A DNA stretch of 64,000 bases from Watersipora subatra (taxonomy: Eukaryota; Bryozoa; Gymnolaemata; Cheilostomatida; Watersiporidae), in the NCBI RefSeq assembly GCF_963576615.1, contig NC_088714.1, positions 310,001 to 374,000 on the forward strand. The letters are read 5' to 3'. Shown here piece after piece: positions 12,795-26,600 of the stretch. Position numbers and translations under genes: made by a program. The notes under the pieces were generated by a model, which did not search any database, was not told the DNA's origin, and saw only the letters and a program-made list of their open reading frames with translations. Numbering within the stretch: position 1 is the stretch's first letter; every line of letters starts with the position of its first letter.

Positions 12795-15700
12795 TGATTA
12801 CTACTATGACTACTTCTATTGTTTCTACTATTACTATTGCTACTACTACTATTGCTGCTACTGTTACTATTCCTACTATTATTATTACTAGTACTACTAC
12901 TATGACTACTACTACTATGACTACGACTACCGCTTCTACTACTACTATTGCTACTACTACTATTGCTACTACTACTATTGCTACTACTACTCTTACTACT
13001 ACTACTCATACTACTACTGCTACTATTACTACTTCTACTATTATTACTACTACTATTGCTACTACTACTCTAACTACTACTACTATTACTGTTACTACTA
13101 TTACTACTACTATTACCATGACGACTAATACTACTAAATGTTTCACTAATACGAGTATTACTACTGCTATTACTACTACAACTATTACTATTACTACTCC
13201 TACTATAACTATTACAACTACTACATGTACTGGTACTACCACTAGTTCTACTACTGCTACTAATACTACTATTACTACTATGACTATTACTATTACTCCT
13301 ACTATAACTGCTACTACTACTATTTTTGCTACTACTACTAGTGTTACTACTACTAGTATTACTACTACGACTAGTACTACTACTACTACTATTATTACTG
13401 CTATCACTACTACGACTATTACTACTACTCCTGCTATAACTGCTACTACTACTGTTACTGCTACCACTACTAGTGCTGCTACTACTGCTACTACTACTAC
13501 TATTACATGCTCCTGTCATACTTGCTAAAGGAGTTGTCCACTCACTACTGCACGCCTGATTTCTCTTTGCAGAATATAACGATAGAGCCAAACTCTACTG
13601 AGCACTGCGTCAGCTACGCTACAACAAGCATCGATGCTGCCATTGACTATCTTCCTTTCATTCTTCTTGCCATTCTTCCCCTCATCGTCTTTTACATCTG
13701 TATTCAGGCAGCCCAGCTTAAGATGCAAGAGGTAAGACTTTTACTATATTATGGTGAGTGATTAGTTTAATTTTTTTGACTGGTCCAATAACAAATTGCG
13801 TCCTTAGATAAAGGTAGATTTTAATATATCATAGTAATAACAGCTCCACTGTGTTGTCAGCTATTGAAGAGTACTGAGAGATGAGATACTTTCTCTAACA
13901 CGGTAAGTACTGAAGTAATTTCAGATGGTTGTGCTTTAAAATTGATCAAAATTCAATAAAGTGCAGACAGTAGCAGCACATCATACGAGTAGCAGCACAT
14001 CATACGAGTAGCAGCACATCATACGAGTAACAGCACATCATACGAGTAACAGCACATCATACGAGTAACAGCACATCATACGAGTAACAGCACATCATAC
14101 GAGTAGCAGCACATCATACGAGTAACAGCACATCATACAAGTAGCCGGATTGATGAGAAAGAAAATAAAAAAGTCTTATTATAATTTTAGGGAACATTTG
14201 CCTTGGCCACGACCTTTGCTACTCCCATCGCTGTAGCAATTGCTATTGCCCTTGAGTTCAACCACCTCACAGACTCAAGGTTTTGCTACTTTATTTTCTA
14301 TGAAGCCGATTCATTTGGAGATAGCAAGTTTATTGTACATCTGGTTGTTGGGATAGCCATCTGGTGGTCTAGCCAGATGTGGCTTTGTCGACACATCTGG
14401 TATCCTAAAAACCTGCGTCTCGAAAGAGTTCAAGGGTAAGTACGATGATGGTTCCAAGGTTTACTCTCACTTACATGCTGAAGAATGCATTCATTCTGTA
14501 AGTTGTTGCGGTAGATGAGAGACTGGTGCATGCATGTATTCTATAGGTTATTTGTACAGCCAATGTATGACAGCGTACTTCTTGAGCAGTCTATGTTATA
14601 CAACCGGCGCAAAGATGAGTTCAACCTGAGAGATCGCTTAGCGATTATAGATTCAGAAGAAGAAAGAAATATCCTTCCTGATGAAGGTAAGGCGGAATGT
14701 GAGGCGGTAGAAATAGCAGGATGTAAAATGAGATGGTGATGGTAGGTAATGGTAGGGGTGCAGTGAAAGGTGGTGGTGATGGTAGGTAATGGTAGGGGTA
14801 TAGTGGAAGGTGGTGGTGATGGTAGGTAATGGTAGGGGTATAGTGAAAGGTGGTGGGGATGGTAGGTAATGGTAGGGGTGCAGTGAAAGGTGGTGGTGAT
14901 GGTAGGTAATGGTAGGGGTATAGTGGAAGGTGGTGGGGATGGTAGGTAATGGTAGGGGTATAGTGGAAGGTGGTGGGGATGGTAGGTAATGGTAGGGGTA
15001 TAGTGGAAGGTGGTGGAGATGGTAGGTAATGGTAGGGGTATAGTGAAAGGTGGTGGTGATGGTAGGTAATGGTAGGGGTATAGTGAAAGGTGGTGGTGAT
15101 GGTAGGTAATGGTAGGGGTATAGTGGAAGGTGGTGGGGAAGAAGGGACATAAGTTGACAATAACTCAAAAAGTGAAGATAGTAGGGATGAGAAGAGGAAG
15201 GGGGAGGTAAAAGTGGAGTGAAATAAAGTGGATAAAATAGGGATGGAGTGACAAAATTGGTAAGGGTAAAGGTGGAGTGAGAAAACGTGGTTAAAATAGG
15301 GGTGGAGTGAAGAAAATTGGTACGGGTAGAGGGGGAGTGAGCGAATGTGGTGACAGTAGAGCTGAAGTGGTAATAAAGCAAGCAGAGATGACTTGAATAG
15401 TAGAAACAGAAATAGTTGAGTTTAATAAACAGGTGATGGCAAGTGATGGCAGGTGTTAGCAGGTGTTGAACTAGAAAAACAGCTAGTAATGAGAAATTGT
15501 GCGAACAGGATATATTTAGAGGTTCAGATATAAGAAACACGCTGTACGCCTCTTCTAATTAGGTATTCTCTATGAGACAGCTAAAAAGAGTTTACAATGA
15601 TGTAAGACAACTTGAGAGGACTTGGGAGGACTTGGGAACACTTGAGAGGACTTGAAATAATGTTATACGACTTGAAAGAGTTCAAAATGTTTTTAAAGAT

Positions 15701-18700
15701 TTGAAATGACTTGACAGAGCTTAGAATGCTTTTGGAGAACTTGGACGAACTTGATAAGGCTAAACAACAATTGAGATGACTTGAAAAAACTTGTGTATTA
15801 TCCCAGCCTGGTTATTATTATAACCAGCCCTTCTGTATTATTATAATCGAAACTACTAACATGATCTCAGTTTTAGATAGTCATTAACTTTCCTTCTCTT
15901 TTGTAATTGTTGATAGCATAATAGTGCTTTTCACTTAACGACAGCAAGTGGCTAAATATTATCTAAACATGCACAACAATGAGATAACAACTCTCAAAGG
16001 TTAAAAATGATATGTGTGCAACTATTAATTGCAGTGGTCAAAGACAGCACAACTCCGATGGTCTACATTTGCGCCACCATGTGGCACGAGAATCTCAATG
16101 AGATGTTACAAATGCTCAAGTCAATATTCAGGTAAGAAGAAAGTTTAAACTGTTAGTTTTTTGTTAATCATATTACTCGTGTTTTTACTCTAAGGCTAGT
16201 TATGATAAACTAATTCAAGTCTGTAATTGAATACTTCCTCGCCTCTGTGAGACCACGTCATTATTGTAGCCGTTAATATGAGTTTCAGGTTGCAGTCTGT
16301 GCCCCTCATTAAACCGATACAATAAGATAATTTTGTAGGCTGGATGAAGACCAGGCAGCTAGAAGACATGTAGGGGAGCTGTTAGAGGCCACTCATGGAC
16401 AAAAGCTCAAAGATCCAGATTATTATGAATTTGAAGCACACATCATGTTTGACGATGCTTTCACATTCAACGATAATGATGACGTCACCATCAACTCTTT
16501 CGTCATTCAACTTGTTGAAACGATCAACAAGTAAGTCAGTCACGCCTGCAATTGACGATTCAGTTAAGCTTTGACCCCCAGGGTTGATACTCTGAAAGAA
16601 ACACCCACCTGGCTAGGCCCAGACTTGGATATTGTACCCCCCCCCCCCAATCACCTGGTTGATCAATTTGAAATACACCCCGTAAACACTAGGAAATCCC
16701 TAGAGGGCGCCCAGGTTCCACGCCCCGCTAAACATTCAATATGATTCAAAAACTATAAAAATAAACTCCACTAGGCCTATAGCATATGTATCTCCTATGT
16801 ATCTAGAAGAACGCCTAATCAGCTCAAACAATGAAAAAAATTCTTCAGCAAAATAGAAAGGATGGGCCCTTTCACTGGCTTGGCTGTGGAAACTCCCCCC
16901 CCCCTAAGTAGCAAATTCACTGACAGTGCCCCATGGTCTGAAAACCCCTCCTAAAACGTGAATTTGGGCCGAACCTAATAGGCCTTTTGAGAGGAGTATC
17001 AACCCTGGGCTTTGACTAGGCCATACCTCGTATGTAGACATAAATTTAGAAAACACTTTGGGCAAATCTTCGATTTTAGGTACAATTAAATTTATTTAAA
17101 ATGGCGTACGTGTTCTGCTCAAATTGCAGACATGGTAAAGCTTACTAGTTTTGTCCTCATCTTCAGGTGTTCAATGGTAAGTTTCACCACCAGAAGGTTA
17201 CTTACTAGTGTAGATATATTGGTCCAAGACTCATATTCACCATTAGTTACTAGTAGTTTGAATAATCCTATTTCACCTATGTCTCTCTGCAGCTCAGCCA
17301 GTTCTATATACAACCGAGCAGTTGAGCTAGAGCCACCCGTAAAAATACCCACACCATACGGTGGTAGACTGGAATGGACCATGCCAGGGGACAACAAGAT
17401 CATAGCACATCTCAAGGATAAGAACAAAATCAGGCACAGGAAGCGCTGGTCTCAGGTGGGTTTATGCTGTAATCTGAGCACTGAGGCTCTCAAACACTGT
17501 CTAGCTTTTGTAAAATGTCAAATGTTATATTTAAAGTTTCACACTCTCTCCTTGCATGAACTGTGTGCTGAACCAATGTATGAGGGAGCGTACAACTACC
17601 GCAAAGTTGAACTATTTGTAAGGTGGAGGGCAACTGCAAAAACCTTGGTCTAATTTGTAAGGAATGGGTCAGCTGCAATAAACAAGGCTTATGAGTAAAC
17701 AACCGTGCACCAAGTGTGTGATTACAAAACACATAAAAGTGCAAAGCTATAAAATACTTGCAAAAAAATGCAGCCATGGCACTCTCGTAAAGAAAATAAA
17801 ACTACCAACATTTTGCAATCAAAATAGAGTGCAGAACTTGTGGGCAGCAAATAAACTACCTTCTTGCAATCTTTCGCTTCAGATTATGTACATGTACTAC
17901 CTACTTACTCTCTATATCTTCAGATTATGTACATGTTCTACCTACTTACTCTCTATATCTTCAGATTATGTACATGTACTACCTACTTACTTTCTATATC
18001 TTCAGATTATGTACATGTACTACCTACTTACTCTCTATATCTTCAGATTATGTACATGTACTACCTACTTACTCTCTATATCTTCAGATTATGTACATGT
18101 ACTACTTACTTACTCTCTATATCTTCAGATTATGTACATGTACTACCTACTTACTTTCTATATCTTCAGATTATGTACATGTACTACTTACTTACTCTCT
18201 ATATCTTCAGATTATGTACATGTACTACCTACTTACTCTCTATATCTTCAGATTATGTACATGTTCTACCTACTTACTCTCTATATCTTCAGATTATGTA
18301 CATGTACTACCTACTTACTTTCTATATCTTCAGATTATGTACATGTACTACCTACTTACTTTCTATATCTTCAGATTATGTACATGTACTACCTACTTAC
18401 TTTCTATATCTTCAGATTATGTACATGTACTACCTACTTACTCTCTATATCTTCAGATTATGTACATGTACTACCAACTTACTCTCTATATCTTCAGATT
18501 ATGTACATGTACTACCTTCTCGGATACAAGTTAGTCGGCAAGCAGTGCGACTTCAATGGCACCATCAGCTCCCGCGACAGTCACCTCACTTCTGACACAG
18601 CCAAGACTAAAAGTAAGTTGATTTGGTCAACGTTAGGCGTTGCAGCCTGTTTTGAGTACTAACCAGTCAGCAGAGTTTCATTTCCACAATAATAGCAGCA

Positions 18701-20581
18701 GAACAGGCTGAATGTTCAAGTTCATTTAATGAAAAACAATTGTGTTGGGCATTTACTGTACCTCATGTATGTTGATGCAAATGTGAGCACACTATAGAGA
18801 TGTCTCATTGGAACACACCAAAGAGATGTCACAATGAAACATACCAAAGAGGTGTCACACATGGAACACACCATAGAGATGTCACAATGACAGCATTGAC
18901 AATGTTGACAGTGTTACCTACGCTAGCAGCCCTGTCTGTTAGCAGTGTTACATACACTAGCTGTACTCGCTATTGACAGCGTTACCTGCACTAACACGGC
19001 TGCCTGTTGACAGTGTTACCTACAATCAGCAGCGCTAACTGTTGACAGCGTTACCTGCACTAACACTGCTGCCTGATTGATTTTAATAAGTTTTCAATAA
19101 CAGACTCTTCCATACAAGACTCATGTTGGCTCAGAGCCTTCTCTATAAACTAGTGAACTCTACCGAGACTTATCCCGTTGCGCCACCTATCACATGCTGG
19201 TTATTGACTTACTGTTGTGTCTGGCTATCTGAGTATGTGAAGTAGACTCATACTACTAGCCCTTCCAACACAAACAGAGTAAGGCACAAATAGAGCCCTT
19301 CTTAACACGCACTATTCAGCTGCCTAAGGCTAACTGCATGCCGGTATAACTTAGTCTAGTAATATCGTTGCAGATCTCAAGAAACGCGCCCGTGCTGAAC
19401 ACTTTGCCAAAGCCAAAGTCTTTGATGATCTACCTGAGAAAACGATTCTTAAAGCGGAGAATACATTTTGTATGGCTCTTGATGGAGATGTAGATTTTAA
19501 ACCTAATGCTGTACAACTATTGATAGATAGATTGAGGAGAAATAAGAAAGTTGGGGTGGTTTGTGGACGCATTCATCCTATCGGTTCAGGTATGCTACAG
19601 GAACTCTGCCAAGGATGCCTAGCATACGACAAAAAACATCCTTTGCATTGCTGATGCAGAATATAATAAATATACTTCAGATATTATTCGATACAGTTGA
19701 GTATGCAAAACTCTAGAAAATTTCTCACCTGTTACAGGGCCCATGGTCTGGTACCAGAGATTTGAATATGCTATCTCTCATTGGCTGCAGAAGGCTGCAG
19801 AGCATGTCTTGGGCTGTGTACTCTGCGCACCTGGGGCGTTCTCTCTGTTTAGAGGATCAGCGCTTATGGATGACAACATTATGAACACGTACTCTAAGCT
19901 GGTTGGTAGCATTCTGCAGATATTTCTGTATAGCACTTTCAAGGCAGCAGGTGCAGCTTGTTATAGCCTTAATCGACAATGGCAGCATTTGAATAAACTG
20001 TATTTACAAAGCAAAGCATCTTTGAATGTATTTTGGGTGTTTGCTAGTAAAGAGAGTTTGAACTCAAACACAGCCATCTGATGTTATAAATGTGTTGGAA
20101 TATGGCTAGTAACAAATAATACTTCAATTGACTTATTATATCATTCAAATTGCTAAACTCTTCGTTTCTGTCTGACCAGTTTAAAGAGAAGCAATAACTA
20201 ACAACTGAAAACTCAACACTTTTATGAGTCTTATAACAAACACAATAGCTAAAAACTAAAAGTGCGCTGAGAAATAATCTTTGAGTCATCGTAGAGCAGT
20301 TTTGAAAGTTGTAAAAGTGAAATTTATTGGACCTTTTACAGGCGACCGAAGCGACGCACTTTGTACAATACGACCAGGGTGAGGACCGATGGCTGTGCAC
20401 TTTACTTCTTCAGCAGGTATATTATAAGCATGTGAACTAGTTGCAGGCAAATAGGCTTACTCTACATGGTACTTGCTGTAGTAGAGGTAGCAGTTGTAGT
20501 AGTAGTATTAGTAGTACCAGTAATAGTACATGTAGTAGTAGCAGTAGCAGTAGTAATAGTAGTAGTAGTAATAATAGTAGC

Positions 20582-20627
<46 letters not shown>

Positions 20628-23600
20628 ATAGTAATAGTAGCAATAGTAGCAATAGTAGCAATAGTAGTAATAGTAGAAGTGGCCAGAAGTAATAGTAGTA
20701 GTAGTAACAGTAATAGCAGTAATAGTAGTAGTGGCAGTAATAGTAGTAGTAGTAGTAGTATTAGTAGTAGTAGTAGTAGTAATAGTAGTAGTAATAGTAG
20801 CAATAGTACTAGCCATGCTAGTAGTAATACTACTGGTAATAGTAGTTGCATTAGCTGTCGCAGTACAGCGGTAATAACAGTGCTAAGGTATTAATCTGTA
20901 AGACCTCTATTGCAGGGCTATAGAGTAGAATACGTAGCTGCTGCCGATGCCTTGACCTATGCACCTGAAAGCTTCCATGAGTTCTTCAACCAGCGAAGAC
21001 GCTGGGGTCCTTCTACTATGGCTAATGTCCTTGACCTCCTCTTCTCGTGGAGGAGGACCGTTAAAATGAATGACAACATCTCAAGGATCTACATGCTTTA
21101 TCAGGGGCTCATCTTTGCCTCCTCCATCCTCGGTCCAGCAACAATTGTTCTCATGTTGTCTGGGGCCTTTCGCAATGTGAGTTCTTAATGCATGGCGAGA
21201 GACTTTCACATTTTTGCTGTAACCAAAACACTAATAAAAGTACTGCTGCTGTTTAAGTATGCTGACACACTCTTATTATCTTATTCGCTACTTCATATTG
21301 TGGAAGACAACAGCAAAATTAGTTGCTAATGCTGCGCTTTGCTCTTGCAGTTGTTTGACCTATCAACTGAATGGGCGTACGTATTTGGAATATTACCACC
21401 TCTCCTCTACCTCATGCTCTGCTTCATGGTCAAGGCCGACACACAGATTTATGTGGCGAGTATAGCAACTGGCGTCTACGCTATCATCATGGTCGCAGTT
21501 ATCATTGATACAATTGTGGAGATTGCATCGAATAGCTTACTCAGCCCTACGGGCATCTTCCTAATCCGTAAGTTATAGCACTTGTGACAAGCATTTGTGG
21601 GAAGTATGAGGTGACAGCAAAGGGCTGACACCGAGGACTTGTGGGAAGTATGAGGTGACAGCAAAGGGCTGACACCGAGGGCATCAAAGTTTAAACTTGA
21701 GAAGTCTTTACTAACCATGATATAGAAACAAATGCATTTAGGTTTGAGTACTAGCATAACTGTAACCAAAACTCCCTAAACATCTGGCTGTATATTGGGT
21801 ATGTTTATCTATATTACCTATTATTACTATATTAAAGTTGAATGTCTTTATATCGCTACCAGTGGCCTTTTTGGGAATTCAGCCCCAACCTGTTGTTTGC
21901 GAATGAAGCGTCTAGGCCGATGTCGCTTTCAGCCATGTATTAGCTGCTCTCGCAATGCGTATCAGTACAAACCAGCCTATCAGATGTATGTACGTAGCAC
22001 TGTCATTAAGTTCTCGAACAACCAGTTAGCATGAGCACTCATCTGTTTTGTAGTGGTTGGAGGTATTATGGTTATAGCCGGATGTTTACATCCTCAAGAA
22101 TTCTGGGATTTGCCTTCTGGTCTTTTATACTTTCTTTCTATCCCGTCTGGCTATCTTCTGCTCACGATCTTTATGTTGACCAACATGCACAATGTCTCTT
22201 GGGGTAAGTACATGATAATCAGAAAGGTATAGCTGTGAATTCATCGCAGCATTATGCGTGTGGGACAGTGTTCCTTATGGTCTATCCGCCATCCATGCAT
22301 GCAGGCCATCATTTTTATCCTGCCTCTTATTGTACAATAAGACGCAGGATAAAAACGTTAAGCCCGCGATTTATCTCACTGTTAATCAGATAGCCTGCAG
22401 CACGTCTGTAGATTTTTACCATACTTCCTTCGCATCACAATCCATAAACGTGTTCATTGAGGGAAATTGTCCTTAAAGCAATCAAAGGTGCATTCTTGAG
22501 TTTTGAGTCACATGAGGGTTTAAAAGGCACTCATATGTCTCAACAACCAGGCAGTTCTGACCAACTATTGTCGGTGAGCTGGCAGAGTGCACAGAGCGTA
22601 TTGGTGTGGAGTTTGAAGAAAATTTGGGCCCAAAATGTTGAAAATGTGTTGCATTGATACAGACTAACAGACATAATGGCAAAGTGTGAGTTATTAAAAG
22701 AGATCTTATATTTTGTCACGTATCCTGCTCCATATCTTGTTAAAAATAGTAAAAAGCGCAAGCATTGCTACAAACCAAAAATAAAATAATTTTAGTATGC
22801 TAATCTATTGAAGGATTTCATTAGATAGGGATACTAATATAATAATATATAATAAATATTCTCAATTTTCAACCAATTTATAAACCTGAGTCGCCATCAT
22901 ACTGACCTCTCTCTGACCTCTCAGGTACTCGGGAAGTTGCTAAACCAAAGCCGAAGAAAAAACCGGAAGACGAAGAAGCGCCTGCCGGCACAGTCATCGT
23001 CCAAAAGCCGAAAAAGTCTGACAGTTTTCTTACTAATCTAATCGACCGGCAGACTGAGGAAGACTCACTCTGCGGTAAAATGGCCGTATTTTTCCAAAAG
23101 GTGATGAATTGTCTTTACTAACGACATATATGTAGAAGGTACTGATTTTCATTATCACTTTCACGAGCTGAAAATTTATGATACATTTAAATTTCATACA
23201 TATTCAAACCTGTGAAATTGTTACAACATACTGTGAAAGTTATAATAAGAGAAGACAACTTTAATTTGTATTTATACGAAAACATTCATGATTTGCATTT
23301 GAGCAAATAAAGCACAATTTAGTACTTTTAAACATGTAATTAAACAATGATAAGCCAAAGATTGTATTTTCCCTAAAAGCACAAACTGAATTATATTGTT
23401 GAGTACACTTCAATGGCTCCTCTCTCTACTAAGACAAACATTGAGCGCAAGTTCTGTTTCAATGGTGATAAATTTCCAGATAGCAGATGTCACAGTACTT
23501 TGCTGTAGCAGATGTCAAAACTCCTTTGCAATAGCATATGTCACAATACCACAATATCTATGATATTATTTAGTCTTTATACTACAGAGATCTAATAAAA

Positions 23601-26600
23601 TCTTTTATAAAAGTTTGACTCGTATGACAGGTGAAACTGTCACAGCCTGCAGTTTTACGGAGTCATGCGATCATAAAGGAATTGTTCATTAACAATAAAA
23701 CTGAGCTATGGACCTCAGGCTGCTTCAGTGTATCAATACATATCTCTGTTTCATAATATCTTTGGTAAATCACAGTGCTGCGGAAAGGCCAATGATGTCG
23801 CTATATATGACATGGTGAAAAAGATGAATGATAAATTGGAAGAAATGGAGAAAGTGGCTGCAGCTGATATCTATGACAACCAGGCCTTATACGCAGCTCC
23901 TCCATCAGATATCTATGGGAGGAAATCTTCGCAAACCTATGGTGGCATCTATGGCAGCGTTTCAAATCGGTGGGTGCACTTATCGAGTAGTTTATAAAAG
24001 GTGTAGTAGATAACAACAAGCGTGTTGCAGCAGATGTATCTGGTCCTGTTGCAGTAGGCGCATGTAACACTATTACGTTGTGTTGCAGCAGATGTATCTG
24101 GTCCTGTTGCAGTAGGCGCATGTAACACTATTACGTTGATCCACCTGCACAAAGTTAGCTTTTAAAGTTTGATTCATACTTGTTTAACTTCCATCTGCTT
24201 TATTTTATTTTTCGTTACTTTCTAAAAGTAAAGCAATCATTCGCGATAGAAATGCACTGAACAATTGAACATCACTTACCCAGAATTCCTGGTGTGACCC
24301 CCGAGCTTCCTGAAGATGAAGAAGCCATTGACCAGTATTACCAGATGGTTCACCGCGATGACATGATCAACCCTTACTGGCTTGAAGAAGAATGTCTCCG
24401 AGGATGTGAGGTAACATGTTAAATATTTTCTGCTCGAAGACATAACTTGGTTCATAATTTTGGAGTTGCATTTTTTGGTGATTAGATTTATATGCACACA
24501 TCTATTATTATCTGCTGTAAATACCATAGATTGAATTTTACTAACTATATTATCACTAATAATTGCAGATTCAACTTCTTGATCAAGAAGAAGTTACCTT
24601 CTGGAGAAAGTTCATCAAAAAGTACCTGCAACCAATTGATAAAGACGTTGAAAAAGAAAAAAAGATAGCAGATGACCTAAAGGTATGTGAATATTATATT
24701 TATAAGGGAGGGGGGCACTACTAGCCCTACGCTTAAGCTCCTACGAAGGTCTTAACAAAACTTTCAAGGTTTCCACTGTGACCCATTAGCTATAAAGAGG
24801 ATCACATGAGTTTAGCCTAAGTTCTATACATGCATTGTTATCAACTATCAGTTGAGCTTAGCCTAGGCCCCTCACAACTACATCGCTTTGGCAAAACACT
24901 TGGCCGACCTACTTTAAATTTGTTTGACATATTTTCATGAATCTAATTTTGACAACAACCATTTTACAGATATTGGCTTTGTTTTGTATTGGGAGAGGGA
25001 TGGGGGTGCTAAAGTAGCGAATCATTTGATAGTCTCATCTATAGTTATTGTAACATTCTGCGCATAAAATCCCTCTGAAGGTATCTGAATACTTAAGATC
25101 ATCTGAAAGGGTAGTTATGGTTGCTAATTAGATGTTTATGTATGTATGCTTATTTTTTGTTAACAGGGAATGAGGAACAATGTTTGTCTTGGATTTTTCA
25201 TACTAAATGCCCTATGGATTGCCATCATGTTTAGAATCGCTCTTGCTGAAGATGATCTCAAACCAATATATTTCAAGTACAGCGTTAATGGAAACGAGCT
25301 TGAAGTTGAGCCCCTTGGTATGTGTTACTATTACACTTGTACATCATTGGCATCTGGCGTGTTTAACGAGCAGCATATCTGCATCTCAGTGGGTGTAGTT
25401 ACCAAGAGAGAAAGTGCGAGAGAGCGGGAGAGAGTGGGGGAGAGAGAGAGTAGGGGGAGAGAGAGTGGGGTGAGAGAGAGAAGAGGTAGTGAGACTAGGG
25501 TGAGAAAAAGGGAAAGAGAGAAAAGAAAATGAGGGAGAGAGAAAGAGGTCGCAAGAGCAGAGGTAGAGGGAAGGAGAGAAAGACGAGAAGAAGAAAAGGG
25601 GGAAAAAGGAGGAGGGTGAAAAAGAGAGAAAGCGAAAGAGCGGAAGAGCGAAGTAAAAAGAAGGAGAGAGAGAGGAGAGAAAGAAAGTGAGGAAGAAAGG
25701 AGAAGCAGGGGGAGAGAGGCGAGAGAGGAAGAGGGAGAAGCATAGGAAGAGAAAAAAGAGAGGGAATTGTGATAACATGTATTTTATTGCCAATTCCTTT
25801 TTTTGAAAAAACCAGTCAGCTTGCAAGTTATCATTGATCGGAATGTTTATCTATATAGATAAACCTTGCTAGCATTACAGCTAGCAAGGTTTATCTATAT
25901 GAATAAACCTTGCTAGCATTACAGCTAGCAAGCAACAACCATGCCTCACAGCAGCAACCATAATACCCCATGTATTTGTACAGGTTTGATTTTCCTATCG
26001 ATCTTTGGCGTGACCTTGATCCTGCAGTTCTTTGGTATGTTGTGGCATCGCTGGGGAACCCTTCGACACATCATGGCAACTACTATTATTGACTTTATTC
26101 CTGGGGTTAATACGCTATCTCTTGCCAAGAAAGATGAGAGTGTTATCATATCGGAGGCAAGAAAGACAGCTAAAGAAATCGCGAGACTAGAGCCAGATGG
26201 GCGTATAGAGGAGATCTATCCTCAAGGTTAGTGCCCCTATAAGATAGCTATTCAAGCACGCTTGCAATGCACTGCAAGAGCTCATGACGCATGATAAATT
26301 TTTATTATCAACACCTGACTAGCATTTAGATGAGCCATCCATCTCCAACTAGGCATATGCATTGCAACAGGTTGACTTGCAACAAATTTCACATTACAGT
26401 TATTTGGTATCAAAAGGTTCACCATGTTTTACTCTGCTGTGTTGTAAGTGCAAAATATGTGGAAATGTGATTACAAGCTCTTAAAAGCTAAAAAACGAAC
26501 AGTTTATCGCAGCCATCATGAAAACGCCGTAGATTGGAATCCCTTTCCAAAACGACTCAAATGGGATGTAGATGAACACAATGGCTTCTGTTTACACTTT

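Noticed and set aside
12692..13591. Ser-, Thr- and Val-rich frames up to 240 codons
   Set aside because: Trinucleotide (ACT)n translated in different frames; only 13573-13731 is an exon.
14645..15540. 171- and 295-codon minus-strand Pro/Tyr/His frames
   Set aside because: Shadow of the 40-bp GGT-rich minisatellite and its diverged tail in intron 11.
17691..18662. 323-codon open frame with Tyr/Leu/Cys-rich repeats
   Set aside because: It is the 41-bp array read through into exon 15. The array is stop-free in all forward frames, so the length is not evidence of a separate gene; only exon 15 (18498-18612) is supported.
20437..20894. Poly-Leu, poly-Ser and poly-Val frames
   Set aside because: Trinucleotide (AGT)n in intron 18; no start or splice context.
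25386..25826. 146-codon Phe/Leu/Ser/Pro minus-strand frame resembling a membrane protein
   Set aside because: It is the complement of the polypurine tract; pyrimidine-only codons give Phe/Leu/Ser/Pro by default.
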